This document shows, piece after piece, positions 49,740 to 59,850 of a stretch of 64,000 nucleotides of DNA. The number at the start of each line of letters is the position of its first letter. Positions within the stretch are counted from its first letter, which is position 1. The stretch is from Streptomyces akebiae. GTDB lineage: Bacteria; Actinomycetota; Actinomycetes; Streptomycetales; Streptomycetaceae. The position numbers and the translations under genes were made by a program. Location of the stretch: assembly GCF_019599145.1 (NCBI RefSeq), contig NZ_CP080647.1, positions 9,982,001 through 10,046,000 on the forward strand, read 5' to 3'. The notes under the pieces are model-generated. The model did not search any database, had not been told where the DNA came from, and saw only the letters and a list, made by a program, of their open reading frames with translations.

Positions 49740-50189
49740 CCACCGGCAGCACCCCGGCGCTCGGGCGTCTCGGCCGCCGAGGCCACCTGGCCGCCGCCGA
49801 AGCCGCACGGGACGCGGGCGTCACCGTCTGCCTCGACGTCGCCCACCGCTCCCGGCTGTGGACCGCCGGCCGGGGCGCGCACCGTACTGCGGCCGATGTC
49901 GGCGCACGTCGACCTGCTCATCGCCTCCGACGGGCTGACCGACCGGGCGGACCGGCGGCGGCAAGGCTGTCGACCTGGTCGGGGCGAGCGACGACTTCGT
50001 GGGCGGATACCTGTCCGGCATCCTCCACCGCGCCGACCGCCCCGCCCGTCATGGCCGTGCCGTCACCACCGCGGCCTTCGCCGTCGCCACTCGCGGCGAC
50101 TGGGGGGAGGGCCTGCCACGGGGGAGGAACCCGACGTGCTGGAGGAACCCGACCTGCTGGACGAGCCCGACGGCACGACCGCCCGCTGA
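49740..50189 (+). pseudogene. Remnant of a PfkB-family sugar kinase (KdgK-like)
   Basis: Fragments in different frames follow the order of a 2-keto-3-deoxygluconate kinase: AAEAARDAGVTVCLDVAHRS and RLWTAG, then LRPMSAHVDLLIASD, then VDLVGASDDFVGGYLSGIL, AVTTAAFAVATRGDW and a final LLDEPDGTTAR before the stop at 50189. The family motif GAGDAF is GASDDF, and the middle of the protein (~60 residues) and the whole N-terminal half are missing. Not expected to be functional. It indicates an ancestral pectin or uronate use locus beside the GH5/GH43 genes. Confidence 0.75.
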
Positions 50190-50198
50190 TCGGCGGGC

Positions 50199-51902
50199 TC
50201 AGGCGGGTGAACCGGTCGCGGTGCCGCCCGACTTGGTGACGTGGTACGTCGCCGTCGCACCGCTCCAGAAGTGGAAGGTGAGCGTCACCCGGGAATTCTC
50301 CCGCAGGGAGGTGAAGAACTCGGCCGTCAACTTGATGGAGTCGTCGGTGTAGGCCGAGAACGCGGTGTCCCACTGCTGGTACGAGGTCCAGCTCGCCGGG
50401 CCCGCGTTGCTCCCGTCGTCGTACCGGGCCTCCATGGTGGCGAGCCGGTCGCCCCGGAACCGGGTCGGGACCGCCAGGCCGGTGGTGCTCCCGGAGGTGG
50501 CCGTCAGCACCGGGCTGTCGGCGGTGATCACATCGATCCGCCAGGGCACGCCCCGGGAGAACCGCGCCTCCAGCGTCGCGTTGACCCCGTACGTCCGATC
50601 GCCGGCCAGCTCGGTCAGCGCGGTGGCCGTCAGGGTGAGCCGGTTGCCGGAGAGCGTGTAGTCCCTGCCCTGGACGAGGTTGCGGGAGCCGTGGCGCAGA
50701 CCCTGGAAGTCGGTTCCGTTCGGGTTGAGGGTGAGATCCTCGGCGGTGATGGCACTCGACCGCGGCAGGAACACCTCGTCGCTGGAGGCGGTCCCGGAAC
50801 GGGTGGTCCAGCTCGACTTGATCTGCCCGAACAGCTCCGCGTCGCGCCACTGGAGGGTGTTGCGGTTCAGGAACTGACCGGCGTCCCACAGCATGGTGGT
50901 GAAACTCCGACGGCGGGCGTGGTCGCCCAGGAACTCGAAGTACTTGCGCTGCTCTCCCCGTTGGATGATTCCTGGACGGTTGTGGTCGTAGGCCAGCAGG
51001 GCGTACTCGCCGATGACGACGGGGATGCCGCGCGCGGTGAACGCGGCGTGCACGCGGTCGAAGGTGGCGGTGAGGTCCTGCTTCGAGGTGGCGTCGAACC
51101 GGGTGTACCCGGCGATGTTCACACTGAACGGCCACCAGCCGTAGAAGTGGACCGTCGTGGCCACCATGGGGTCGCGCAACTCCGCCAGTTCGGCGGCCAG
51201 CGCGTCGAGCCGGCCCTGATCGGCGTTGGTGTACAGGGTGGGCAGCACGAGCAGCCGGTTCGCGTTGCCGCCGCCGGAGTCGCGGACGATCCGGTGGAAG
51301 ACGCTGTTGAGCTCGGCCAGCAGCCGGTAGTTCTCGTCGTCGCCCGAGGTGTCGGAGAACGTGGGCTCGTTGATGCTCTCCAACGCCAGCCGGGGCGACC
51401 TGTCGCGGAACTCCGCCGCTATCTGCGTCCAGGTGGCGCGGTAGCGGGCGAGGACGGTGTCGTGGTCCGTGGAGAGGGTGTTGACCCACATCCAGGAGTC
51501 GTGGTGCATGTTCAGCAGCACGTACAGGTTCTCGTCCAGCGCCAGGTCGACGACTTGGCGCACCTTCGCCATCCAGGCCGCGTCGATCGTGTAGTCGGGG
51601 GCGCCGCCCTGGTGGATGCCCCAGGTCACGGGCAGGCGGATGCTCTTGAAGCCCTGCGACCTCACCCTCTGGAAGAGGGCCCGGGTCACCGGAGGATTGC
51701 CCCAGGACGTCTCGTCGGGGATGGCGTCGTAGGTGTTGCCCAGGTTCCATCCGGGCTGCATGGCCGCCACCGCGCTGCGGGCGGCCGGTGAACTGGCCGG
51801 GGGGACGGGGGGATCGGCGGCCCGTGAGGTGGCGGGCGTCAGCGGGAGCAGGACGAGCGCCAGGAGCAGCGCCGTCAGTCCGCTTGCGAGTCTTCTCGTC
51901 AT
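50199..51902 (-). CDS. Secreted GH5 cellulase with CBM_X2-type module
   Basis: A 567-aa secreted enzyme. Signal peptide MTRRLASGLTALLLALVLLP, cleavage near SRAA. GH5 barrel ~45-360 with MQPGWNLGNTYDAIPDETSW, acid/base Glu in ALESINEPTFSD (~155) and nucleophile in PVVIGEYALLAYD (~285). A CBM_X2 module (~375-465; VFLPRSSAITAEDLTLNPNG, TDFQGLRHGSRNL) and a final beta-rich domain with FFTSLRENSRVTLTFHFWSG follow. ATG 51902 is chosen because AGAAGG lies 8 bp upstream. Acts on beta-glucan outside the cell. It is divergent from lacI, with a GAAAGTTTC site between them. Confidence 0.93.
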   Translation of the reverse strand: MTRRLASGLTALLLALVLLPLTPATSRAADPPVPPASSPAARSAVAAMQPGWNLGNTYDAIPDETSWGNPPVTRALFQRVRSQGFKSIRLPVTWGIHQGGAPDYTIDAAWMAKVRQVVDLALDENLYVLLNMHHDSWMWVNTLSTDHDTVLARYRATWTQIAAEFRDRSPRLALESINEPTFSDTSGDDENYRLLAELNSVFHRIVRDSGGGNANRLLVLPTLYTNADQGRLDALAAELAELRDPMVATTVHFYGWWPFSVNIAGYTRFDATSKQDLTATFDRVHAAFTARGIPVVIGEYALLAYDHNRPGIIQRGEQRKYFEFLGDHARRRSFTTMLWDAGQFLNRNTLQWRDAELFGQIKSSWTTRSGTASSDEVFLPRSSAITAEDLTLNPNGTDFQGLRHGSRNLVQGRDYTLSGNRLTLTATALTELAGDRTYGVNATLEARFSRGVPWRIDVITADSPVLTATSGSTTGLAVPTRFRGDRLATMEARYDDGSNAGPASWTSYQQWDTAFSAYTDDSIKLTAEFFTSLRENSRVTLTFHFWSGATATYHVTKSGGTATGSPA

Positions 51903-51978
51903 CACGTGCACCTTCTGAAGTGGGGGTGTGCGACGCGTGGGATCGGCCCGGAGGCCGGAGAGATGCGAACTCGGAGAA

Positions 51979-51989
51979 AGAAAGTTTCT
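51979..51989. promoter_or_regulatory. Operator-like AGAAA-G-TTTCT between GH5 and lacI
   Basis: An 11-bp palindrome with core GAAAGTTTC in the 157-bp gap between the divergent GH5 and LacI genes. Related to 53216-53224 and 36249-36263. It can serve both promoters. Confidence 0.6.
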
Positions 51990-52059
51990 CTCTCAGCGGC
52001 GGAGAAATTAACATGGGGACGCGTCGGAGGCCACAGCCGCGGCGACATGAGATGCCAGA

Positions 52060-53184
52060 ATGAACCGGGGACAACCAGCAGACGGGCGGGCGATCTTGGC
52101 GCAGCACACGGCCGACGGGCCGCCGGACGGCAACGACGGACAGGGCGACACGTCCCGGCCCGTCACGATCGCCTTCATCGCCGAGTCCGCGGGGGTGTCG
52201 GTCCCCACCGTCTCCAAGGTGATCAACGGCAGGTCCGGCGTCTCCGCGGACACCCGCGCCCGCGTCGAGGAACTGGTCGACCGGTACGGCTACCGCAAGC
52301 CGACCGGCGCCCAGCGCAACAACGTCGTGGAGCTCGTGTTCCGCGAGCTGGAGCACCTGTGGGCGGCCGAGATCATCAGGGGTGTCGAGCGGGTCGCCCG
52401 CCGCCACCGCGTGGGCGTCATGGTGTCCGAGTTCGGACTGCACGACTCGGACCCGCTCACCTGGGACGACACCGTCTCCCGGCGGCCGAACTGCGTCCTG
52501 TCCGTGGCCCAGCTCTCCGAGGCCGAGCGGGAGCAACTCAGGGCGAAGGGCATCCCGTTCGTCGTCTTCGACCCGGCCACGGAACTGCCCGACGACGTCC
52601 CGTTCGTGGGCGCCACCAACTGGTCCGGCGGCCGGGCCGCGACCCGCCACCTCACCGAACTCGGCCACCGCCGCATCGCCATGATCGCCGGCCCGCGGGA
52701 CCAGCTCTACTGCTGCGCCCGCCTGGACGGATACCGCTCCGCGATGGGGGCGGCCGGCCTGCCGGTCGACCCGGAACTCGTCGTGCACGCGCCCCTGACG
52801 GGTGAGGACGGGCAGCGGGCGGCACGCTCACTGCTGGCCCTGCCGGACCGTCCGACGGCGATCTTCACCACCAACGACCTCCAGGCGCTCGGCGTCTACC
52901 AGGCGGCACGCGAGGCGGGCCTGCGGATCCCCGACGACCTGAGCGTCGTCGGATTCGACGACCTGCCGGTCGTGGCCTGGATCGACCCGCCCCTGACGAC
53001 CGTGCACCAGCCCCTGACCGAGATGGCCGTGGCCGCGACCGAGCTGGCGCTCACGCTCGGCCGGGGCGAGAGGGCCCCCCAGGCAGGGCTGGAGATCGCG
53101 ACGACCCTGACGGTCCGGGCCAGCACCGCCCCGCCCCCGGAAGCAGGCCGCGTGGCCATTGACCGCCCGAACGGCCCTCACTAG
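52060..53184 (+). CDS. LacI-family transcriptional regulator
   Basis: A 374-aa repressor. The HTH begins unusually late, at ~35, after a polar leader: VTIAFIAESAGVSVPTVSKV and INGRSGVSADTRARVEELV. Effector domain: ELVFRELEHLWAAEIIRGVE, FVGATNWSGGRAATRHLTEL, HRRIAMIAGPRDQLYCCARL, and IPDDLSVVGFDDLPVVAWID. It sits between a divergent GH5 and a GH43 63 bp downstream, with GAAA-S-TTTC sites on both sides, so it is the likely repressor of both, perhaps responding to xylo- or arabino-oligosaccharides (inference). The exact start is uncertain because the first 30 residues are not conserved. Confidence 0.93.
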   Translation: MNRGQPADGRAILAQHTADGPPDGNDGQGDTSRPVTIAFIAESAGVSVPTVSKVINGRSGVSADTRARVEELVDRYGYRKPTGAQRNNVVELVFRELEHLWAAEIIRGVERVARRHRVGVMVSEFGLHDSDPLTWDDTVSRRPNCVLSVAQLSEAEREQLRAKGIPFVVFDPATELPDDVPFVGATNWSGGRAATRHLTELGHRRIAMIAGPRDQLYCCARLDGYRSAMGAAGLPVDPELVVHAPLTGEDGQRAARSLLALPDRPTAIFTTNDLQALGVYQAAREAGLRIPDDLSVVGFDDLPVVAWIDPPLTTVHQPLTEMAVAATELALTLGRGERAPQAGLEIATTLTVRASTAPPPEAGRVAIDRPNGPH

Positions 53185-53215
53185 CCTGCTCAAGAAACTG
53201 TCCATAAGCAGCAGA

Positions 53216-53224
53216 GAAACTTTC
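53216..53224. promoter_or_regulatory. Operator-like GAAA-C-TTTC before the GH43 gene
   Basis: GAAACTTTC lies 23 bp before the GTG start of the GH43 gene. It has the same core as the sites at 36249 and 51979. Such boxes are known repressor targets of Streptomyces xylanase and xylosidase genes. Confidence 0.65.
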
Positions 53225-53247
53225 GTCACTGCGAAAGGACCCTGAGG

Positions 53248-54765
53248 GTGACCAGCGTGTCCGAGACGGACCCCACCGTCAGCAATCCGGTGATCCCCGG
53301 CTTCTTCCCCGATCCCTCCGTCTGCCGCGCGGGCGACGACTACTACCTCGCCTGCTCCAGCTTCGAGTACTTCCCGGGCGTCCCTCTCTTCCACAGCCGC
53401 GACCTGGTGCACTGGACCCAGATCGGCAACGCCCTCGACCGCCCGAGCCAACTGCGGCTGCCGCCGGACACCGCCTCCTCCGGCGGGATCTACGCGCCCA
53501 CTCTGCGTCACCACGACGGCCGCTTCTGGCTGATCGTCACCAACGTCAGCGGCGACGGCAACCTGCTGTTCACCGCCACCGACCCGGCCGGACCCTGGTC
53601 CGACCCGATCCGGCTGCCCGGGGTGCACGGCATCGACCCCGACATCGCCTGGGACGACGACGGCACCTGCTGGTGCACCACCGCCGGAGTGGGACAGATC
53701 CGCCTCGACCCCCACACCGGGGAGACGTCCGGCACCCGTCGACAGCTGTGGTCCGGAGCGCCCGGCGCCAAGGCCCCCGAAGCACCGCACCTGTACCACA
53801 TCGGCGACCACTGGTACCTGCTCATCGCCGAAGGCGGCACCGAACGGGGCCACGGCGTCTCGATAGCCCGGGGCAGCACCCCCACGGGCCCGTTCGAGCC
53901 CTGCCCGGCCAACCCGATCCTCAGCCACCGCGGCACGGACCACCCCGTCCAGAACACCGGCCACGCCGACCTCGTGCAGGGGCCCGACGGTTCGTGGTGG
54001 ATGGTGCTGCTCGGCGTGCGGCCCGGCGGCGGCACCCCCGGCTGGCACGTGATGGGCCGGGAGACCTACCTGGTGCCGGTCGAGTGGGTCGACGGCTGGC
54101 CCGTCGTCGGTGAACTGTCGACCGACATGCCCGCACCGCCCTGGCCCCTCGGCCCACCCGCCGTCGCGCCGGAGCGCCGGGACGACTTCGACGCTGCCGA
54201 GCTGGCGCCGCAGTGGATCTCGCTGCGCCGACGTCTCCCGGAGGACTGCACCACCAAGGAACGGCCCGGTTCGCTGACGCTACGTGCCCGTGGCGAGTCG
54301 CTCGACGACGCCGACGTGACGTTCGTGGGACGACGCCAGCAACATCCGTCGTGCCGGGTGCGCACCCTGGTGGACGTGACGGAGGGGCAGGGGCGGGGCG
54401 GCCTCGCCGTACGCCTCGACGAACTGCACCACTACTCGGTCGAGACGAGCGCCGGACAGGTGCGGGTCCGCGCCCGCATCGGCCCGTTGAGCACGGTCGT
54501 GGCGTCCCGGCCCGTACCCCCGGGGCCCGTGGTGCTGCGAGCCGAGACGGCCCCCGCGCCGATGGTCGACGCGCGGACCGGTCCCGACCTCGTCTCGCTC
54601 GGCTTCGAGGAACCGGACGGCACCTACGTCGAACTCGCCTCGCTGGACGGCCGGTACCTGTCCACGGAGGTCGCCGGAGGCTTCACCGGCCGGGTGTTCG
54701 GCATGTTCGCCTCCGCGGCCTCCGCGCACTTCGACTGGTTCGACTACGAGCCGCTGGAGAGCTGA
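53248..54765 (+). CDS. GH43-family beta-xylosidase/arabinofuranosidase
   Basis: A 505-aa intracellular (no signal peptide) glycosidase. Five-bladed GH43 domain 1-~310: general base Asp in IPGFFPDPSVCRAGDDYYL (~17), Asp in HGIDPDIAWDDDG (~130), acid Glu in GAKAPEAPHLYHIGDHWYL (~180). A concanavalin-like C-terminal domain (~315-505) with FDAAELAPQWISLR and a FDWFDYEPL end matches GH43 beta-xylosidases. GTG 53248 has AAAGGA upstream. It follows lacI and probably hydrolyses imported xylo-oligosaccharides. Its last 22 bp overlap the convergent ABC gene. Confidence 0.93.
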   Translation: MTSVSETDPTVSNPVIPGFFPDPSVCRAGDDYYLACSSFEYFPGVPLFHSRDLVHWTQIGNALDRPSQLRLPPDTASSGGIYAPTLRHHDGRFWLIVTNVSGDGNLLFTATDPAGPWSDPIRLPGVHGIDPDIAWDDDGTCWCTTAGVGQIRLDPHTGETSGTRRQLWSGAPGAKAPEAPHLYHIGDHWYLLIAEGGTERGHGVSIARGSTPTGPFEPCPANPILSHRGTDHPVQNTGHADLVQGPDGSWWMVLLGVRPGGGTPGWHVMGRETYLVPVEWVDGWPVVGELSTDMPAPPWPLGPPAVAPERRDDFDAAELAPQWISLRRRLPEDCTTKERPGSLTLRARGESLDDADVTFVGRRQQHPSCRVRTLVDVTEGQGRGGLAVRLDELHHYSVETSAGQVRVRARIGPLSTVVASRPVPPGPVVLRAETAPAPMVDARTGPDLVSLGFEEPDGTYVELASLDGRYLSTEVAGGFTGRVFGMFASAASAHFDWFDYEPLES

Positions 54766-55580
54766 AGCGACCGCTGCTCCCGGCGCTGCCGCTGCAGGTC
54801 CGGATCGGGCACGGGTGCGGCCGCCACCAGACGGCGGGTGTACTCGTGCCGGGGCCGGTCGCACACGTCGACGCTGTCTCCCTCCTCCACGATGCGCCCG
54901 TTCTGCAGGACCAGGGTGCGGTCCGCGAACTCCTTGACGACGGCGAGGTCGTGCGTGATGAACAGATACGCGCAGCCGAGCGTGGACTGGAGTTCGGAGA
55001 GCAGGCTCAGCGCGGCCGCCTGGGTGGTGACGTCGAGGGCGCTGGTCGGCTCGTCGCAGATGATCAGCTTCGGCTTTCGGGCGACCGCCCGGGCGATGGC
55101 GATGCGCTGGCGCTGCCCTCCGCTGAACTGTGCCGGGTACCGGTCCGCCGCGTCCTCCGGCAGCCCGACCCTGCGCAGCAGCTCGGCGATGTCCTGGCGC
55201 ACCTCGCCGGGGGGCCGGGACGAACCGGCCAGCAGCGGCTCCGCCAGCGTCCGGCCCACCGGCAGCGCCGGGTTGAGCGATCCGTACGGGTTCTGGAAGA
55301 TCGCCTGGAGGTCGGGGGCGAGCAGCCGGCGGGCCCGGCCGGTGAGCCGGGTGATGTCCCGGCCGTCGAGCAGGACGCGTCCGCCGCTGACCGGGGTGAG
55401 TCCCAGCACCGCTCGGCCGATGGTGGTCTTCCCCGAGCCGGACTCGCCCACGAGCGCCACGGTCTCGGCGCGACCGACCTCGAACGACACCTCCTCGATG
55501 ACGGTGGTCGGGGGCTTGCGGAAACCACGGCCCGGGTAGCGCACCGCGAGGCCGTCGATCTGGAGTACGGGAGTTCCCAT
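54744..55580 (-). CDS. Oligopeptide/dipeptide-type ABC transporter ATPase (DppF-like)
   Basis: A 278-aa ATPase: Walker [19 protein letters not shown] at ~42-59, signature AQFSGGQRQRIAIARAV, Walker B LIICDEPTSALD, switch His FITHDLAVV, and a C-terminal DppF/OppF tail (PRHEYTRRLVAAAPVPDP). ATG 55580 overlaps the stop of the fusion gene (TGATG); GTG 55583 is an alternative. Last gene of the ABC operon. Such PepT transporters carry oligopeptides or, in many actinomycetes, oligosaccharides; the nearby rhamnosidase favours a glycoside (inference). Confidence 0.93.
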   Translation of the reverse strand: MGTPVLQIDGLAVRYPGRGFRKPPTTVIEEVSFEVGRAETVALVGESGSGKTTIGRAVLGLTPVSGGRVLLDGRDITRLTGRARRLLAPDLQAIFQNPYGSLNPALPVGRTLAEPLLAGSSRPPGEVRQDIAELLRRVGLPEDAADRYPAQFSGGQRQRIAIARAVARKPKLIICDEPTSALDVTTQAAALSLLSELQSTLGCAYLFITHDLAVVKEFADRTLVLQNGRIVEEGDSVDVCDRPRHEYTRRLVAAAPVPDPDLQRQRREQRSLQLSSGS

Positions 55581-57343
55581 CACGCGATCCTGCCCTCGGT
55601 GCGAGCGATGCTGGGGGTGCTCTCGATGAGCTTCTTCGTGTACGGGTGCCGGGGCCGGTAGAAGATGTCCTCGACCGAGCCCTCCTCCACGATCCGGCCC
55701 TGCTCCATCACGATCGCGCGGTCGCAGCTGTCGGCCACGACGCCCAGGTCGTGGGTGATCAGGATGATCGCCATGCCGTGCTCGTCGCGCAGCGACCGCA
55801 GCAGGTCCAGGATCCCCGCCTGCACGGTCACGTCCAGTGCGGTGGTGGGTTCGTCGGCGATCAGCACCTTGGGCGACCCGGCCAGGGCCATGGCGATGAC
55901 GACGCGCTGGAGCATGCCGCCGGAGAGTTCGTGCGGGTGCCGGCGCGCGACATCGTCCGGATCGCGCAGCTGGACGCTGGCCAGCAGCTCACGGGTCCGC
56001 TGCCGTACGGCGTCCTTGCCGCCCGGCACCTCGCTGGTGCGCCTGATCACCTCGGCGAGCTGGGAACCGATGGTGAAGTACGGGTCCAGCGCCACCATCG
56101 GCTCCTGCGACACCAGGGCGATCTCGCGGCCCCTGAGGCGCTGCAACTCCCGCTCCGGGAGGCCGCTCACACGGGTGCCGGCCAGCCAGGCCGCGCCGCT
56201 CGTCACCGCCCCGTTGGGCGGGAGCAGTCCGAGCAGGGACAGGCCCGTCACCGTCTTGCCGCTGCCGGACTCGCCCACGAGGCCGAAGATCTCGCCGGGG
56301 CGGACGCTGAAGCCGATGGAGTCGACCACGGTGCGGGGCCCCTGCGCGGTGCCGAAGGCGATGGAGTAGTCGCGCACGGCGAGGATCGCCCCGGCGGGCG
56401 GCGATGTGTCCGACGCCTCGACGGCCTTGTCGAGGGCCGCCACGGGGACGGGGCGTCGCGACCGGCCGCCGGTCGCCTGCCGCCGGTCCTGTTCGAGGTC
56501 CCGCAGGCCGTCGCCGACGAGCCCGAAGGACAGGGACATGAGGCCGATGACCCCACCGGAGACGAACAGCAGATAGGGGTCCTGCTGCATGATCTGCGCG
56601 GCCTCCCCGACCATGCCGCCCCAGCTCGGGGCGGGCGCGGGGGTGGCCAGGCCGAGGAACCCGAGGCCGGTCTGGATGGCGAGGGCGTTGCCGGAGAAGA
56701 GGAAGACCGGGACCAGCAACTGCCCGGTCAGCCGGGGGAGGATGTGCCGGGCCATGATCCGGGCCGGGCCGAGGCCGGACACCCTGGCGGCGTCCACGAA
56801 CAGTTCCTCGCGCAGCGCCAGACACGTACTGCGGATGATCCGGGCGAGACCCGCGGAGGCGAAGAAGCCGAGCGTGAGCATGGCGGCGACATTGCTCTGG
56901 TAGAAGATCGCGAGCACGGCGAGCGTGATGATGACCGCCGGAACCGAGAGCATGACGTCCAGCACGGCGACGATGACCCGGTCGGTCCAGCCGCGCAGAT
57001 AGCCGGCCAGCACCCCCAGCGACAAGCCGACGAAGGCGTACACCAGCACGGCCACGGCAACCCCGACCAGGGTGGGCCGTCCGCCGTAGAGGAGTCGGCT
57101 GAGCACGTCGCGGCCGAGCACGTCGGTGCCCAGCGGGTGGTTCGCCGACGGACCGGACAGCGTGTGGAGCAGGTCCTGCGCCAGGGGCGGATGCGGCGCG
57201 AGGAGCGGGGCGAGGATCACGGCGACGCTGATCCCGACGACCACGACCAGTGCCGCGGCGGCGACGGGGCGGCGCCATAGCCCGGCGAAGGGGTTGATCC
57301 TCGCCCGTGGTCGCGCCCTCGGGGGCGCCTCGACAGTGGTCAT
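55580..57343 (-). CDS. ABC transporter permease-ATPase fusion (DppC-DppD)
   Basis: A 587-aa protein joining two subunits. Residues ~1-290 are a DppC permease: TM1 [20 protein letters not shown], motif [20 protein letters not shown], and the EAA loop near [20 protein letters not shown]. Residues ~325-587 are a DppD ATPase: Walker [20 protein letters not shown], signature [19 protein letters not shown], Walker [13 protein letters not shown], and the tail [16 protein letters not shown]. The linker (~290-325) is Arg/Pro-rich. The fusion fixes a 1:1 permease to ATPase ratio on this side. Start ATG 57343 overlaps the upstream stop (ATGA). Confidence 0.93.
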   Translation of the reverse strand: MTTVEAPPRARPRARINPFAGLWRRPVAAAALVVVVGISVAVILAPLLAPHPPLAQDLLHTLSGPSANHPLGTDVLGRDVLSRLLYGGRPTLVGVAVAVLVYAFVGLSLGVLAGYLRGWTDRVIVAVLDVMLSVPAVIITLAVLAIFYQSNVAAMLTLGFFASAGLARIIRSTCLALREELFVDAARVSGLGPARIMARHILPRLTGQLLVPVFLFSGNALAIQTGLGFLGLATPAPAPSWGGMVGEAAQIMQQDPYLLFVSGGVIGLMSLSFGLVGDGLRDLEQDRRQATGGRSRRPVPVAALDKAVEASDTSPPAGAILAVRDYSIAFGTAQGPRTVVDSIGFSVRPGEIFGLVGESGSGKTVTGLSLLGLLPPNGAVTSGAAWLAGTRVSGLPERELQRLRGREIALVSQEPMVALDPYFTIGSQLAEVIRRTSEVPGGKDAVRQRTRELLASVQLRDPDDVARRHPHELSGGMLQRVVIAMALAGSPKVLIADEPTTALDVTVQAGILDLLRSLRDEHGMAIILITHDLGVVADSCDRAIVMEQGRIVEEGSVEDIFYRPRHPYTKKLIESTPSIARTEGRIA

Positions 57344-58281
57344 TCCGTACGTACCTTCGGGTTGAGGAGGCTGTAGAGGACGTCCACGAGCAGGTTCACC
57401 ACGATGACCATGACCGTGAAGGTGATGGTGAGGCCCTGGACCACGGGCAGATCGTGCTGGTTGGTCGCGTCCACGACGGTGGTGCCCAGGCCGGGCAGGG
57501 TGAAGACGTTCTCGATGAGGATCGTGCCGGGGATGAAGGTGATCATCATCAGGCCGATCGTGGTCACCACCGGCAGTCCGCAGCCCCGGAGGGCGTGCTT
57601 CCAGATGATCGACGTGGGCCGGATGCCGGAGGCCCGCAGCGTTCTGATGTGGTCGAGGCCGAGGGTGGTCAGCATCGCGTCCCGGGTGACCTTGGAGATG
57701 AACGCGACGCCGCCGATCGCGAGCGAGATCACGGGCAGCACCAGGCCGGACGCCCACTGCCCCGGCGACTCGGCGAACGGGGTGTACCCGGTCGCGGGGA
57801 AGAAGGCGAACTCGACGGCGAACACGGCTACCAGGACCAGGGCGATCCAGAAGTTGGGCACCGCGCTGCCCAGCAGCGACACGACGTCGAACACCCGGCG
57901 GCTGACCCGGCCACGTGTCGCGCTGTACACGCCGAGCGTCACGCCGACCACGGTCGCGACGACGGTGCCTCCGATCACCAGCGCCAGGGTGACCGGCAGG
58001 CGTTGCCCGATCAGCCCCAGCACCGATTCACCGGAGAACAACGAGTTGCCGAGGTCGCCGCGCACGGCGTCGCGGAGGTAGAGCCAGTACTGCACGACGA
58101 CCGGCTGGTCGAGATGCATGGCGGCCCTCAGCGCGTCGTACTGTTCCTGCGTCGCGTTGATGCCGAGCACCGTTCGTGCCGGGTCTCCCGGCACGAACGA
58201 CTCCAGGAGGAAGGTGATCGCCGAGACGATCACCAGCAGCGGCACGGACAGCGCCAGCCTGCGGAGAATGATGGGAAACAT
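57340..58281 (-). CDS. ABC transporter permease (DppB-like)
   Basis: A 313-aa membrane protein: N-terminal helix RRLALSVPLLVIVSAITFLL, conserved FVPGDPARTVLGINATQEQY, further TM segments (LALVIGGTVVATVVGVTLG, NFWIALVLVAVFAVEFAFFP) and the EAA loop around HIRTLRASGIRPTSIIWKHA. It is the standard DppB partner of the fusion protein. ATG 58281 is 9 bp after the binding-protein stop, so they are co-transcribed. Confidence 0.94.
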   Translation of the reverse strand: MFPIILRRLALSVPLLVIVSAITFLLESFVPGDPARTVLGINATQEQYDALRAAMHLDQPVVVQYWLYLRDAVRGDLGNSLFSGESVLGLIGQRLPVTLALVIGGTVVATVVGVTLGVYSATRGRVSRRVFDVVSLLGSAVPNFWIALVLVAVFAVEFAFFPATGYTPFAESPGQWASGLVLPVISLAIGGVAFISKVTRDAMLTTLGLDHIRTLRASGIRPTSIIWKHALRGCGLPVVTTIGLMMITFIPGTILIENVFTLPGLGTTVVDATNQHDLPVVQGLTITFTVMVIVVNLLVDVLYSLLNPKVRTE

Positions 58282-58290
58282 CGGCCCTCG

Positions 58291-59850
58291 TCAGCTGGTG
58301 GTCCACAGGGTGTTGGAGGTCAGCTGCGCGCCGCCCTCCGGGAACTTCACCCCGCGGAGCTTGCTGTTGTACATGACGATCGTGTCGGTACCGGAGACCG
58401 GCAGGGCGAGCGCCTTGCGCACGATCACATCGGTGAGGTCGACCGACGCCTGCGCGCCGGCCTTCGGGCCCGCCGCGGCGAGCCGGGCGTACGCGGCGTC
58501 GACGTCCGGGTCGGCCACGCCGAAGACGTTCATGATGCCCGTCTTGGTGAAGGGCGGCTGCTGTGCGTAGAAGTTGGCCTCGCCGCCCGTGCCGGGCGAG
58601 AGCACGGTGGCCGCGTACTTCTTCGTCAGCAGGTCGTTGATCCAGCCGCCGAAGTTGGTGGCGGCCCGCAGCTTCAGCTTGACGCCCACCTTGGCGAGCT
58701 GGCCCTGCACGGCCTGCACCATCTTGGTCGTCGAGGGGTCGAACGACCCGTAGTTGACCGGGATGGTCAGGCCCTTCGCGTAGCCCGCCTCCTTGAGCAA
58801 CTTCTTGGCCTTGGCCGGGTCGTAGGGGTACATGTCCGCGGCGGCGGTGCTGTAGCCGTCGTAACCGGGCATCTGCGGCTGCGACACCGGGGTTCCGTAG
58901 TCGCCGTAGACCGCCTTCGTGATCGCGGAGCGGTCGACGGCGAAGTTCAGCGCCTGCCGGACCCGCTCGTCGCCGAGGCCCTTGACGACGGTGCCGTCTC
59001 GGTCGAGGAGGAACAGACCCGCCCAGGTGGTGGGCTTCTGGAGCGTGGTGATCGCCTTGTTGCCCTTGACCGTCGGCGCCACGTCCGGGGTGCCGTACAT
59101 GAGGTCGATCTGCCCGGACTTCAGGGCCTGCACCTGGGAGTTGGCGTTGGGCATCACCCGGACGGTGATCTTCTTGAAGTGGATGGCGTCCTGGTCGTAG
59201 AAGTTCTTGTTCGGGACGTAGACATAGTGGTCGCCGGAGACCGACTGCTTGGCGTCGTAGACGTAGGGTCCGGCGCCGAAGGTCGTGGAGGCCAGCTTCT
59301 TCGGGGCCTTCAGCCCGGCGGGGCTGACGATGGCGCCGCCCATGTACGGGGGAGTGAACAGGGTGCCCATGTCGGGGTTGGGCGTGGGGCTGGTGACCAC
59401 GACGGTCGAACTGTCGGGGGTGGAGAACGTCAGCGGACGGAACCAGGCGGCGGCGGGCCCACTGCCCTTCTGGAAGTACTTGAACGAGTTGACGACGTCG
59501 GCGGCGGTGAGCGGCGTGCCGTCGGCGAACTTCACGCCCTTGCGCAGACGCAGCTCGAACTTGGTGTTCTTCTTGCCGACGTAGCCCCACTTGTCCGCCA
59601 GGCCTGCCCCGAGGTTGCCGTCCGGCTTACGGGTCAGCAGCGTCGCGTAGGCGGGGTCCATGTAGTTCAGGAAGGGCCCGACGGCGACCTGAGAGGGATC
59701 CAGGCTGTTGGGCGCGGAGGACAGGGCGATGGTCAGGTCGACCGGACCGGCGCTGCCGCCGCCGCTGGTGCTCTGTCCACCACCGCAGGCGGCGAGCGTG
59801 AGCGTGGCCACCACGCAGATCGAGGCCTGGAGTGCGGTTCTTCTCTTCAT
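58291..59850 (-). CDS. Solute-binding lipoprotein of the ABC transporter (SBP_bac_5)
   Basis: A 519-aa lipoprotein: start MKRRTALQ, hydrophobic core and lipobox LTLAAC (Cys at ~22), then a Gly/Ser-rich spacer. Family 5 features: [51 protein letters not shown] and [19 protein letters not shown]. It captures peptides or, in related loci, oligosaccharides at the membrane surface. ATG 59850 has GGAGA upstream; the longer ORF upstream is not conserved. First gene of a four-gene operon under the divergent region with the LacI operator. Confidence 0.94.
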   Translation of the reverse strand: MKRRTALQASICVVATLTLAACGGGQSTSGGGSAGPVDLTIALSSAPNSLDPSQVAVGPFLNYMDPAYATLLTRKPDGNLGAGLADKWGYVGKKNTKFELRLRKGVKFADGTPLTAADVVNSFKYFQKGSGPAAAWFRPLTFSTPDSSTVVVTSPTPNPDMGTLFTPPYMGGAIVSPAGLKAPKKLASTTFGAGPYVYDAKQSVSGDHYVYVPNKNFYDQDAIHFKKITVRVMPNANSQVQALKSGQIDLMYGTPDVAPTVKGNKAITTLQKPTTWAGLFLLDRDGTVVKGLGDERVRQALNFAVDRSAITKAVYGDYGTPVSQPQMPGYDGYSTAAADMYPYDPAKAKKLLKEAGYAKGLTIPVNYGSFDPSTTKMVQAVQGQLAKVGVKLKLRAATNFGGWINDLLTKKYAATVLSPGTGGEANFYAQQPPFTKTGIMNVFGVADPDVDAAYARLAAAGPKAGAQASVDLTDVIVRKALALPVSGTDTIVMYNSKLRGVKFPEGGAQLTSNTLWTTS

